Shown: positions 34,930 to 42,620 of the stretch, piece after piece
Numbering within the stretch: position 1 is the stretch's first letter
Layout of the letters: each line of letters starts with the position of its first letter
Source: CAXBGS01 sp963975425
GTDB taxonomy: Bacteria > Planctomycetota > Planctomycetia > Pirellulales > Pirellulaceae
DNA: 64,000 nucleotides
Direction of reading: 5' to 3'
Assembly: GCA_963975425.1 (NCBI GenBank)
Contig: CAXBGS010000008.1
Coordinates: forward strand, 186,001 to 250,000
The notes under the pieces: generated by a model
What the model was told of the DNA's origin: nothing
The model's input: only the letters and a program-made list of their open reading frames with translations
Databases searched by the model: none
Position numbers and translations under genes: made by a program

Positions 34930-35608
34930 CGGCTTCCCCGCCTGCTAGGTGATCGGTCTCGCCTGCGCGGTGATCAGCCCCGCCTGCGCGTCGGTCGGCA
35001 TAGTGCCGCGCCATGGCGTGGAACCGACGAATGATCTGGCCCAACATCCCGCCGCAAATCGCCATCGCCAACAGTGTGATGATCTGGTGATACCGAGCGA
35101 CCACTCTGACTTGCCTGTCGCCGAAGAGCTGCGGCCATCGTCCCATCACCATCAGATACAAATAACAGAAGATCGCCGCGGCGGTCGCGGCACGAACCAG
35201 CGGCAAACTGAATCGCATCGCCGCCATGATCAGAATCAGTAAATATCCGAGCACGAGTGGGCTCTGTTGTCCGCCGCCCAAACACAAAATGGCGGTCAAT
35301 AACGCCAGGTCCAACCCGGTGGTGATGTAGGGCATCGATCCAGGAAACGCCCGCTGACGCAAACAGACGTCGACCGCCAGTGACATCAACAACCATCCCG
35401 CGACGATAACGGTCACGGCTAGATGAAACACTTCATCCGGCGGGGCCGAGGTCGCTAACAAGCCGCCCGGCCGGTAATGCTGGACCAAATGAACAAGATA
35501 GAACGCGACCAGACTGAATATTCGCAGATGGTTCGCTCGATACTCGCCATCCAGCTGCTGCCAACGTCCGGCAACAAACCAGGCTTCGTCGTCATCGAGA
35601 GATTTCAC
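34919..35608 (-). CDS. Polytopic membrane protein, sensor-like, function unknown
   Basis: 229 residues from the GTG at 35608, which gives the start VKSLDDDEAWF; the frame is open to a TTG at 35674. Five to six hydrophobic segments are seen (IFSLVAFYLVHLV; VTVIVAGWLLMSLAV; TTGLDLALLTAILCL; LVLGYLLILIMAAMRF; AAIFCYLYLMVM; IITLLAMAICGGMLG). The pattern resembles membrane domains that precede histidine kinase or cyclase modules, but no such module follows; instead there is an Arg/Gly/Ala/Asp repeat tail (RRAGGADHRAGETDH). It heads the operon with the radical SAM enzyme. The start codon is uncertain. Confidence 0.65.
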   Translation of the reverse strand: MKSLDDDEAWFVAGRWQQLDGEYRANHLRIFSLVAFYLVHLVQHYRPGGLLATSAPPDEVFHLAVTVIVAGWLLMSLAVDVCLRQRAFPGSMPYITTGLDLALLTAILCLGGGQQSPLVLGYLLILIMAAMRFSLPLVRAATAAAIFCYLYLMVMGRWPQLFGDRQVRVVARYHQIITLLAMAICGGMLGQIIRRFHAMARHYADRRAGGADHRAGETDHLAGGEADVD

Positions 35609-35921
35609 AGTGGATACCAAAGCTGGTGACTCCCGGCCGGCTGATGGGATCACGATTGTTACGCCTATCCGCAATTGGTGCGTCTAAACACGTGCAAAAA
35701 TGAAATTCTAAGTTGTCTCTATCAGCTCGCTCGCGGTTCAGGATCAACCGCTCCCGGGCGGATCCAGCGACGGAACAAAGCGTGGACGGGCCGTTTAGCT
35801 TAGTGGTCCCGCCGCGAACATGCGAGACATCAGAGGTGTCGTTGACCGACTCGCGTATCGTGGTGAAAATCAATTGCACCGCGTTCTATTTCCTTCTATC
35901 CACCGTACGAGTCGTCACGTC
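35609..35921. other. Divergent intergenic region
   Basis: 313 bp between the radical SAM operon (-) and trpB (+). Promoters for both must lie here. I see no trp-leader-like peptide with clustered Trp codons and no clear T-box specifier hairpin. Confidence 0.5.
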
Positions 35922-37139
35922 ATGAGCACTGATACCACCGCAGCCGCAGCCGCCGTTCCTGATGAGCGGGGCCGATTCGGCGACTTCGGCGGCCGGTTCG
36001 TTCCAGAGACGCTGACGCGGGCGCTCGACCAGCTGAGCGACGAATACGCACAGGCCAAGAAGGATCCGCAATTCCAAGCCGAATTGGCCGAGTTGCTGCG
36101 CACGTTTGTCGGTCGCCCAAACCCGCTGTACCACGCCAAGCGACTCAGTGATTTCGTCGGCGGGGCGCAAATCTGGCTCAAACGCGAAGACCTGAACCAC
36201 ACCGGTGCCCACAAGATCAACAACACCCTGGGACAAGCGTTGCTAACCCTGCGAATGGGAAAGAATCGTGTGATCGCCGAAACCGGCGCCGGTCAGCACG
36301 GTGTGGCATCGGCAACCGCGTGTGCCCATTTCGGATTGCCCTGCACGGTGTACATGGGCAGCGAGGATATTCGCCGACAAAAGCCCAACGTGTTCAGCAT
36401 GAAATTGCTGGGCGCGGAAATCTGCCCGGTCGAAAGCGGGTCAAAGACACTGCGCGACGCGGTGAACGAAGCCATGCGAGATTGGATGGCTTCGGTCGAG
36501 AACACTCACTACATCATCGGCAGCGTGATCGGCCCCCATCCGTTCCCGATGATGGTCCGCGATTTTCAAAGTGTGATTGGTCGTGAAACGAAGACACAAT
36601 GTCACGAGTCGTTTGACCGATTGCCTGATTGTGTCGTCGCATGTGTCGGTGGCGGCAGCAATGCAGCCGGCATGTTCTTTCCGTTCATCGAAGATGACGG
36701 CGTGAAGATTTACGGCGTCGAAGCGGGCGGCCGCGGCCACAACGCCGGTGATCACGCATCGCCGTTGACCTATGGCAAACCTGGCGTCCTGCACGGCAGT
36801 TATAGCTATGTGATGCAAGACGATGACGGACAAACCTGTGACGTACACAGCATGAGCGCCGGCCTGGACTATCCCGGTGTCGGCCCCGAACACAGTTACT
36901 GGAAAGACACCGGGCGCGTGGATTACATCGAATGTGGCGACGACGAAGCGATGCAGGCGTTCGATAAACTCGCTCGCACCGAAGGGATCATCGCGGCGTT
37001 GGAATCCAGCCACGCCGTCGCCAAGGCGATGACCATCGCGGCCGACATGTCGCCGAAAGAACACCTTGTCGTCTGCCTTTCCGGACGTGGCGACAAAGAT
37101 GCCATGGAAATTGCCAGACTCCGCGGCGAGTCGTGGTAG
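35922..37139 (+). CDS. trpB: Tryptophan synthase beta chain
   Basis: 405 residues from the ATG at 35922, where the conserved N-terminus begins (RGRFGDFGGRFVPETL); the frame is open 34 codons upstream. PLP-binding lysine is Lys98 in HTGAHKINN. CVGGGSNAAGMF binds the cofactor phosphate, and SGRGDKD closes the protein. It joins indole and serine to form tryptophan. trpA is not adjacent, so it stands alone here, as is common in planctomycetes with scattered trp genes. TrpB1-type by length and motifs. Confidence 0.96.
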   Translation: MSTDTTAAAAAVPDERGRFGDFGGRFVPETLTRALDQLSDEYAQAKKDPQFQAELAELLRTFVGRPNPLYHAKRLSDFVGGAQIWLKREDLNHTGAHKINNTLGQALLTLRMGKNRVIAETGAGQHGVASATACAHFGLPCTVYMGSEDIRRQKPNVFSMKLLGAEICPVESGSKTLRDAVNEAMRDWMASVENTHYIIGSVIGPHPFPMMVRDFQSVIGRETKTQCHESFDRLPDCVVACVGGGSNAAGMFFPFIEDDGVKIYGVEAGGRGHNAGDHASPLTYGKPGVLHGSYSYVMQDDDGQTCDVHSMSAGLDYPGVGPEHSYWKDTGRVDYIECGDDEAMQAFDKLARTEGIIAALESSHAVAKAMTIAADMSPKEHLVVCLSGRGDKDAMEIARLRGESW

Positions 37140-37316
37140 CATCACGGTTGTGCGTCTTGAGAACTGGCGAGGTCCAAAAACGACAACGCTGACACAAAAC
37201 AGCGAGGTTGTTGTTCGCTCCGCGAAAAGCGTGAAAGTCATCAACTTCGCTTCGTCAGTGGCAAACAATATCGACGTAACAACAACGACCATTTCAGCCT
37301 TTAGGTTTAACCGACA

Positions 37317-38000
37317 ATGACGAAAATCACTTGGCTTGGACATGCGACTTGGTTGATCGAAACCGATGAACATCGCATCTTGTTGGATCCGTTCCTGACT
37401 GACAATCCTTCGGCAACGATGAAGCCTCAAGACATCGGTAACATCTCACATGTGCTGATCTCCCACGGGCACTTTGACCATGTGGCCGATGCGGCCGACA
37501 TCATCAAAGCCAACAATGCGTCCCTGATCGCCATCTTTGAGATTGCACAGTGGTTCGCAAACGAACACGGGATCAAGGACGGTACTGGAATGAATATCGG
37601 TGGAACGCTGACCACTGAATTCGGATCAGTAAAAATGGTGCCGGCCATCCACAGCAGCGTGCTGCCTGACGGATCTTATGGCGGCAATCCGGCCGGATAT
37701 GTGCTGACCATCGACGGCCAACGCATCTATTTCGCCTGCGACACGGCTTATTTTGGCGACATGCATTTCTATGCCCACGGTGTCGACGTCGCGGTGCTGC
37801 CCATCGGCGACTTATTCACCATGGGCATCGACGATAGCATCGAAGCGATCAAGTTGATCGAACCCAAGAGCGTATTGCCAACGCACTACAACACTTGGCC
37901 GCCGATCGAACAAGACGCGAACGCTTGGGCCACAAAGGTTCAGCAAGCGACCGACGCCAAACCGGTCGTCTTACAGGTGGGCGGCTCGCTGGAAATTTAA
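37317..38000 (+). CDS. UPF0173-type metallo-beta-lactamase-fold hydrolase
   Basis: 227 residues. The metal-binding motif is H50-G-H52-F-D54-H55; later ligands are in HSSVLPDG, ACDTAYFGDM and PTHYNTWPP. These match the UPF0173 family (YtkL-like), short cytoplasmic hydrolases of unknown substrate. The start ATG follows a 177 bp gap after trpB, so it probably has its own promoter. No signal peptide. Confidence 0.9.
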   Translation: MTKITWLGHATWLIETDEHRILLDPFLTDNPSATMKPQDIGNISHVLISHGHFDHVADAADIIKANNASLIAIFEIAQWFANEHGIKDGTGMNIGGTLTTEFGSVKMVPAIHSSVLPDGSYGGNPAGYVLTIDGQRIYFACDTAYFGDMHFYAHGVDVAVLPIGDLFTMGIDDSIEAIKLIEPKSVLPTHYNTWPPIEQDANAWATKVQQATDAKPVVLQVGGSLEI

Positions 38001-38079
38001 CGAGACAACGTCTGCACTCGGCACGAACCTTTCTTGCTGAATCCGGTCTCAGTAGCGACGGGGAACTTCCCCCGGCCAT

Positions 38080-38502
38080 GTGCTGTCAGCGCCGAGAGCA
38101 GGTTCGTTGCGTGTAAACCCGTATCATCCGACGAACCGATCGACGCCCGAACGTTTCGACGAGGCGGAATCGTTCGCGCGACGTGCATGCTGGCGGACCT
38201 GGATCACAACGGCGTGCTGGTTATTTTCCGGCATCAACTTTTTGTTGCTGCCGATCGCGACCTGCGGAGTGGTGTTGCACATGGAAGAGAACCTTCGCAA
38301 GGGAACGTTTGATTTCACGATCGCTGCTTCGATTTGCCTTATCCCGATCTGCCTTGCCGTCGGTGGCACCTGCGCCGCCCGTGCATCCATCCGTTGTCGC
38401 CGCGGCCATTGGTTTGGTGCCGCGTTGAATTTCCTGTGTGCGATCGCCCATACGTTACTGCCGTGGTGCATCGAGGCAACCGATTCGCTGAGTAAAAAAT
38501 GA
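38080..38502 (+). CDS. Small NPY-type membrane protein, hypothetical
   Basis: 140 residues if started at the GTG at 38080; a TTG at 38107 giving LRVNPYHP is also plausible. The N-terminal NPYHP motif followed by a polar stretch and membrane helices is common in small planctomycete proteins. Three helices are likely: TACWLFSGINFLLLPIATC, IAASICLIPICLAVGG and FGAALNFLCAIAHTLLPW. The clear alternation of loops and helices argues for a real gene although no family is recognised. 79 bp after the UPF0173 gene on the same strand. Confidence 0.6.
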   Translation: MLSAPRAGSLRVNPYHPTNRSTPERFDEAESFARRACWRTWITTACWLFSGINFLLLPIATCGVVLHMEENLRKGTFDFTIAASICLIPICLAVGGTCAARASIRCRRGHWFGAALNFLCAIAHTLLPWCIEATDSLSKK

Positions 38503-38625
38503 TAGACAAACGTGAGTGATCCGGATCCACTAGAATTGTCGGATCAGCCGATACGATGGATACGGCTGTGATCGGATCACCCCGTTTCGCGTCTCCATGC
38601 GCGTCGGCACACCGCGGAGAAATCA

Positions 38626-39921
38626 ATGTCACGCCAGGTTGCGGATTTCCTTGCCGAGCACGCCCGATTGACTCGCCGATTCTTGTTGCAGGCGGGCATC
38701 GGTTCCGGCGTCACGATTGCGTCACCGTCGTTTGCGAACGAGGATGCTGATAAAACAAACACACCGCAAACGAGTTCCGCTTATTCGGATGCGACCCTTC
38801 AAAGTGCCGTCGCGGAACTGGAATCTTGGTTGACGCACCCCGACGACTTTCGCGATGTGTCACGTGGCAAACCAAAGCCACACTCGCTGCCGGATGACAA
38901 GAAAAAAGAAGTCGGCATGACTCGCAAGACCTGGTCGTTGGATGTGATCAGCGATCCAGAGAACCCCGCGACGATCGCAAATCCGCTTGCCAAGGAAACG
39001 GGCAATGCGTTTACGTTCGATGACCTGATGAGCCTTGCCAAAGATCACTCGGTTCGGTTTGCGAAGGTGATGACTTGCTTGAACATTGGTTGTCCACTTG
39101 GCATGGGTATCTGGGAAGGCGTACCGCTGCGGCACGTGATATGGAAAACGAAGCCCACCGAAAATTTAAGGCGAGTCTTTTATTACGGATACCACAACGA
39201 CGATCCTAAGCAGATGTTTCGCAGTTCGCTGCCGATCAGCCGTATCCTAGAAGACCCGTTCGACTTACCACCGGTAATCCTGTGCTACAAGTTGAACGGA
39301 CAGTGGCTTTCGAGCGAGCGAGGTGGACCGGTGCGAGTTGTCGTGCCGGAAGCTTACGGTTTTAAATCGATCAAGTGGCTATCTCATGTGATTCTGTCAA
39401 ACCTCTTTTACGCCAACGACACGTACGGCGAAAAGAACAATGACGTTGATAGTCCTCTAAAAACGTTCGCAGCAACGCTTACGCTGCCGGGCGAAGTCAA
39501 AGCCGGCGAACCGTTTCCCGTGACCGGTTACGCTCAAGTCGGAATTTCCGGATTGACCAAAGTCCAGTATTCCATTCAACCGCGGGACGCACAGGCAGCC
39601 GATGACGATCGGACTTTTTCGGCCGATCCGTGGACCGACGCGACGATTCTGGAACCACCCAAGTCATGGGGCGGAGGCATCAAAGGCGATCAAATTCCCG
39701 CGGAAACCTTGGGCTTTGACGAACGAACCGGCCAACCAAAATCTTGGCCGATGCGACTGGCCAAGGCACATTGGGCAGCGCTGCTGGATGGTCGTTCTAA
39801 GGGCGAATACATCTTTCGCTGCCGGACGATCGATGCCAACGACCACGCCCAACCGATGCCTCGACCGTTCCGAAAGTTAGGGCACAGCGATATCGAGACG
39901 AAATTGATCCGAGTGATCTAG
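38626..39921 (+). CDS. Sulfite-oxidase-family molybdopterin enzyme, Tat-exported
   Basis: 431 residues. A twin-arginine signal is at 16-24 (TRRFLLQAG). The molybdenum-binding cysteine is Cys151 in MTCLNIGCPLGMGIWEGVPLR. GGPVRVVVPEAYGFKSIKWL is the molybdopterin-binding block and the C-terminal half (TLPGEVKAGEPFPVTGYA) is the sulfite-oxidase dimerisation domain. Family members oxidise sulfite or reduce oxidised methionine; full length with the C-terminal domain favours a sulfite dehydrogenase-like enzyme over the shorter MsrP. A hydrophilic insert after the signal (about 40-125) is longer than in MsrP. Periplasmic. Confidence 0.86.
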   Translation: MSRQVADFLAEHARLTRRFLLQAGIGSGVTIASPSFANEDADKTNTPQTSSAYSDATLQSAVAELESWLTHPDDFRDVSRGKPKPHSLPDDKKKEVGMTRKTWSLDVISDPENPATIANPLAKETGNAFTFDDLMSLAKDHSVRFAKVMTCLNIGCPLGMGIWEGVPLRHVIWKTKPTENLRRVFYYGYHNDDPKQMFRSSLPISRILEDPFDLPPVILCYKLNGQWLSSERGGPVRVVVPEAYGFKSIKWLSHVILSNLFYANDTYGEKNNDVDSPLKTFAATLTLPGEVKAGEPFPVTGYAQVGISGLTKVQYSIQPRDAQAADDDRTFSADPWTDATILEPPKSWGGGIKGDQIPAETLGFDERTGQPKSWPMRLAKAHWAALLDGRSKGEYIFRCRTIDANDHAQPMPRPFRKLGHSDIETKLIRVI

Positions 39922-39938
39922 ACACTGTCTCGTCTTTG

Positions 39939-40012
39939 CAAGCCGCACGGCACAAGCTGCACCGCACAAGCCACACCGCACAAGCCGCACCGCACAAGCC
40001 GCACCGCACAAG
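39939..40012. repeat. 14-bp tandem repeat, five copies
   Basis: Five adjoining 14-bp units of consensus CAAGCCGCACCGCA, with one or two changes in the first three units and identical last two, followed by a 4-bp remnant CAAG. It lies 18 bp after the stop of the preceding gene. Not CRISPR: there are no spacers. Confidence 0.93.
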
Positions 40013-40264
40013 TGATCGGGCACGTTGGTCCTGCACGATGCCGCCCGGGCCAAAGCTTAACGCCCAAACCCTCAGCCTCGTGGCGATGCGATGCGAAGGT
40101 CAGTACGAGGCATGGCTTAGCACCGGGTGCGCGCTCGGTTTGCCAGAGTCACTCGCACCGCGTGAAGGAACCACGGTTCATGCTGCGACCGAACGCAAGT
40201 CTTGGTGGGCAAACGGAACGCGGCTTTCACGGAGCGGTTCGCGTCCCAAACAGCATTGATGGGC

Positions 40265-40294
40265 CCTGACTTTCGTCAGGACCGGTACGACCGG
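40265..40294 (+). other. Two back-to-back hairpins upstream of the HD-GYP gene
   Basis: CCTGAC-TTTC-GTCAGG (40265-40280) and CCGGT-ACG-ACCGG (40282-40294) are perfect small stems, about 100 bp before the TTG start at 40393. They could be a leader structure or the end of an upstream transcript. No match to a riboswitch I know. No T-run follows. Confidence 0.4.
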
Positions 40295-40392
40295 CTAAAA
40301 ACCGTTCGTCGCCGCGGATAACTGCGAGCTAGATTTTCCAAACCTTCCCCCGCCAACGACGGCGAAATACCGGAAAATTTGGAGTCAGTCAG

Positions 40393-41808
40393 TTGTCAGC
40401 GCCAATCTTAGGACACGTCGATCCCTATCGCGGTGGTTCCGTCGATGGGCAATTGCGCCTCTCGGAAATAATCGCGTCGCTCTCCTACGCACTGGACATC
40501 ACCGAAGGGCAACCCGAGGGCCATGCGGTGCGCAGCTGCATCATTGGGCTTCGAATCGCCGACGAATTGCAACTAAGCGATGACCGTAAGACGGGATTGT
40601 TCTATGCCTTGCTGTTAAAGGACCTCGGTTGCTCCAGCAACGCCGCAAGGATGTGCTCGCTGTTTCAAGCCGATGAGCGAGACGTCAAACGGGACATCAA
40701 ACTGATCGACTGGACCAGCTTATTATCAGTCGCATCCTTTTCGTTGCATCACGTGATGCCGGGCACTTCGATCATCACACGTTTGATCAAAGTTGCCGGC
40801 ATGACTCGCACCATCGAATCCACATCACGCAGTCTGATGAAGGTTCGGTGCGAACGAGGCGCCGATATCGCGCGAATGCTTGGTTTCCCCGAAAACACGG
40901 CGCAAGCGATTCTTGACTTGGACGAACACTTTGACGGCCACGGACATCCGCGCGGTCTGCGCGGCAATCAAATTTCGCTGGAAGGTCAAATTTGCTCGCT
41001 GGCGCAGACGATGGAAGTATTCATCACGGCGGGAGGCGTCGACGCGGCCAGAAACATCGCAAGAGAACGCAGCGGCACGTGGTTCAACCCCGAAGTGGTC
41101 AAAGTATTTCTGGACGCGGCGAAATATTCGTCGTTCAAGAAAGTTCTTTCCGACCCGAACCCTCGCCAAGCGCTGCAGGAAATGGAACCGGCCGATCATG
41201 TCCGCAGCGTCGACAACGAGATGCTTGACCGGATCGCGCTGGCTTTCTCGCAGGTCATCGACGCCAAATCACCGTGGACGATGAGACACTCGCAAGGCGT
41301 CGCAGACATCGCAGGCGGCATCGGTCGGGCAATGGGGATGAGCGCCGAAAAACAGCGTGAACTCCGTCGCGCAGGATTGCTACACGATATTGGCAAATTG
41401 GGTGTACCGAACACCATCCTTGATAAGCCTGCGAAATTGACCGACAGCGAATTCGCGCAGATGAAACAGCACACCGATCACACACACCAAATCTTGGAAC
41501 GCGTTTCGAGTTTTCAAGGCTTTGCCGATTACGCCAGCGCCCACCACGAACGGCTTGACGGCAAGGGATATCATCGTGGCCTGCATGGCGATGCGATTCC
41601 TGTGGAAGCACGCATTTTGGCCGTTGCCGATGTTTGCGAGGCGATGTCGGCAGACCGTCCGTATCGATCCGGCATGTCGGCGGAACAAATCATTGACATC
41701 CTGCGCAGCGAGAGTGGCACGGCATTCTGTCCTGATGTGGTAACCGCATTCTTGCAGGTCCAAGACGAATCGAACTTGATTGAGAACTTGAAGGCACGTA
41801 GCGTCTAG
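40393..41808 (+). CDS. Tandem HD-GYP protein with degenerate first domain
   Basis: 471 residues from a TTG at 40393, supported by GGAG 8 bp upstream. The second half is an HD-GYP phosphodiesterase-like domain: His299 (MRHSQGV), H331-D332 (LLHDIGK), HHERLDGKGYHRG (384-396, Gly-Tyr-His instead of Gly-Tyr-Pro). The first half repeats the fold with His44 (GHAVRS), but HD is replaced by K76-D77 (LLKDLG) and the GYP region reads DEHFDGHGHPRGL (178-189). The C-terminal domain may hydrolyse cyclic di-GMP; the first is probably regulatory. No receiver domain or membrane segment, so it is cytoplasmic. Confidence 0.88.
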   Translation: MSAPILGHVDPYRGGSVDGQLRLSEIIASLSYALDITEGQPEGHAVRSCIIGLRIADELQLSDDRKTGLFYALLLKDLGCSSNAARMCSLFQADERDVKRDIKLIDWTSLLSVASFSLHHVMPGTSIITRLIKVAGMTRTIESTSRSLMKVRCERGADIARMLGFPENTAQAILDLDEHFDGHGHPRGLRGNQISLEGQICSLAQTMEVFITAGGVDAARNIARERSGTWFNPEVVKVFLDAAKYSSFKKVLSDPNPRQALQEMEPADHVRSVDNEMLDRIALAFSQVIDAKSPWTMRHSQGVADIAGGIGRAMGMSAEKQRELRRAGLLHDIGKLGVPNTILDKPAKLTDSEFAQMKQHTDHTHQILERVSSFQGFADYASAHHERLDGKGYHRGLHGDAIPVEARILAVADVCEAMSADRPYRSGMSAEQIIDILRSESGTAFCPDVVTAFLQVQDESNLIENLKARSV

Positions 41809-41878
41809 TCGATTCGGGGTGATATCGACGCGACAGGCACCACGTGGCGGGTCGACGCGCCGAGTCGACACGGTTGGC

Positions 41879-42229
41879 CTAGGTGGCGGGCTCGCCTTCG
41901 TCCGCTGGCTTCTCGGGTTCATCCTTTGCGCGGACCAGCACATCGTCGTCCTGCACTTTGACTTCAAAAGATTCGACTTTCACGCGTGGGTTGTCTTCCC
42001 ATGTGCCGTCTTTGATACAGAATCGCCACGCATGCCACGGGCAGGTCACGGTGTGGTCTTCGACATAGCCTTCCGCCAGCGAAGCCCCCATGTGGGGACA
42101 GAGGTCGTCGATTGCGTACCATTGGCCCTCTTTTTTGAAAACGGCGACCATCCGGCCATCCACGGGGACCGCTTTTCCCACGCCTTCTTCGAAATCACTC
42201 ACCTTGCCGACTACTTCAAAGTCGCTCAT
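41879..42229 (-). CDS. Rieske [2Fe-2S] protein, NirD/ferredoxin type
   Basis: 116 residues from the ATG at 42229; the longer frame adds 14 codons without support. Cluster ligands are Cys and His in LCPHMGAS and Cys and His in TCPWHAWRF, with normal spacing. It is a small stand-alone Rieske protein like the ferredoxin of dioxygenases or the nitrite reductase small subunit. No oxygenase or reductase gene lies nearby, so the partner is unknown. An acidic Glu/Lys tail ends the protein. Convergent with the HD-GYP gene. Confidence 0.9.
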   Translation of the reverse strand: MSDFEVVGKVSDFEEGVGKAVPVDGRMVAVFKKEGQWYAIDDLCPHMGASLAEGYVEDHTVTCPWHAWRFCIKDGTWEDNPRVKVESFEVKVQDDDVLVRAKDEPEKPADEGEPAT

Positions 42230-42620
42230 TGATCCGATATTCCCTTGCACGAAGTCTGTGTTACCGTACACACTCTAACTTGTGCCGATAAAAATCGCAG
42301 GGTGGGATCTTGCATGCAAGTCGCCGCCGCGGTGTTCGATGGCGATTCTGGTATGTAATCTCGGAATCGATTCGGAGCCTATCGACACAGACGCAACGCA
42401 CGCATCGTCGTCGCTGGACCGGTGACGGTTCAGACCCAGCCGCGGATCCCAATGGGGCCCAGCCGCGGTTCCGACGGGCCCCGTCGCATTTCCAATGGGC
42501 CCAATCGCAGTTCCAATGGGTATGACTCCTCACAGAATCGGCCACGCCCGTGAACCTTGACGGGGTCCGCCACGAATGACTTTTCGGATCGGCCTTGTTC
42601 TTCATTCATCGAACTCAATC
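42230..42620. other. Divergent intergenic region with imperfect repeats
   Basis: 391 bp between the Rieske gene (-) and the radical SAM gene (+). The only notable structure is a four-unit 21-bp repeat at 42435-42520. No gene seen. Confidence 0.6.
42435..42520. repeat. Four imperfect 21-23 bp tandem units
   Basis: Units at 42435-42457, 42458-42478, 42479-42499 and 42500-42520, each of the form CCC-A/G-(G/T)CCGCGGTTCC-AATGGG with several substitutions. It lies 100-185 bp upstream of the radical SAM gene start. Older and more diverged than the other arrays in the window. Confidence 0.8.

Larger units (their letters stand above)
39922..40392. other. Intergenic region with tandem repeats and hairpins
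   Basis: 471 bp between the molybdopterin enzyme and the HD-GYP gene. It holds a 14-bp tandem array (39939-40012) and two adjacent hairpins (40265-40294). Short open frames crossing it read through the repeat and have no protein-like composition, so I call none. Confidence 0.6.

Noticed and set aside
35788..35830. tRNA-like string (TTTAGCTTAGTGGT)
   Set aside because: Resembles a D-arm by chance; no matching acceptor, anticodon or T-arm could be folded around it.
36441..37430. 329-codon open frame on the minus strand over trpB
   Set aside because: Fully antisense to an unmistakable trpB, Arg/His/Val-rich without domain motifs; a shadow of GC-rich codon use.
39939..40012. Possible CRISPR array
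   Set aside because: Units adjoin with no spacers and there are no cas genes in the window.
39936..40259. Open frame through the 14-bp repeat array
   Set aside because: Its N-terminus is just translation of the repeat (Q-A-A-x-H-K) and the remainder lacks protein-like features.
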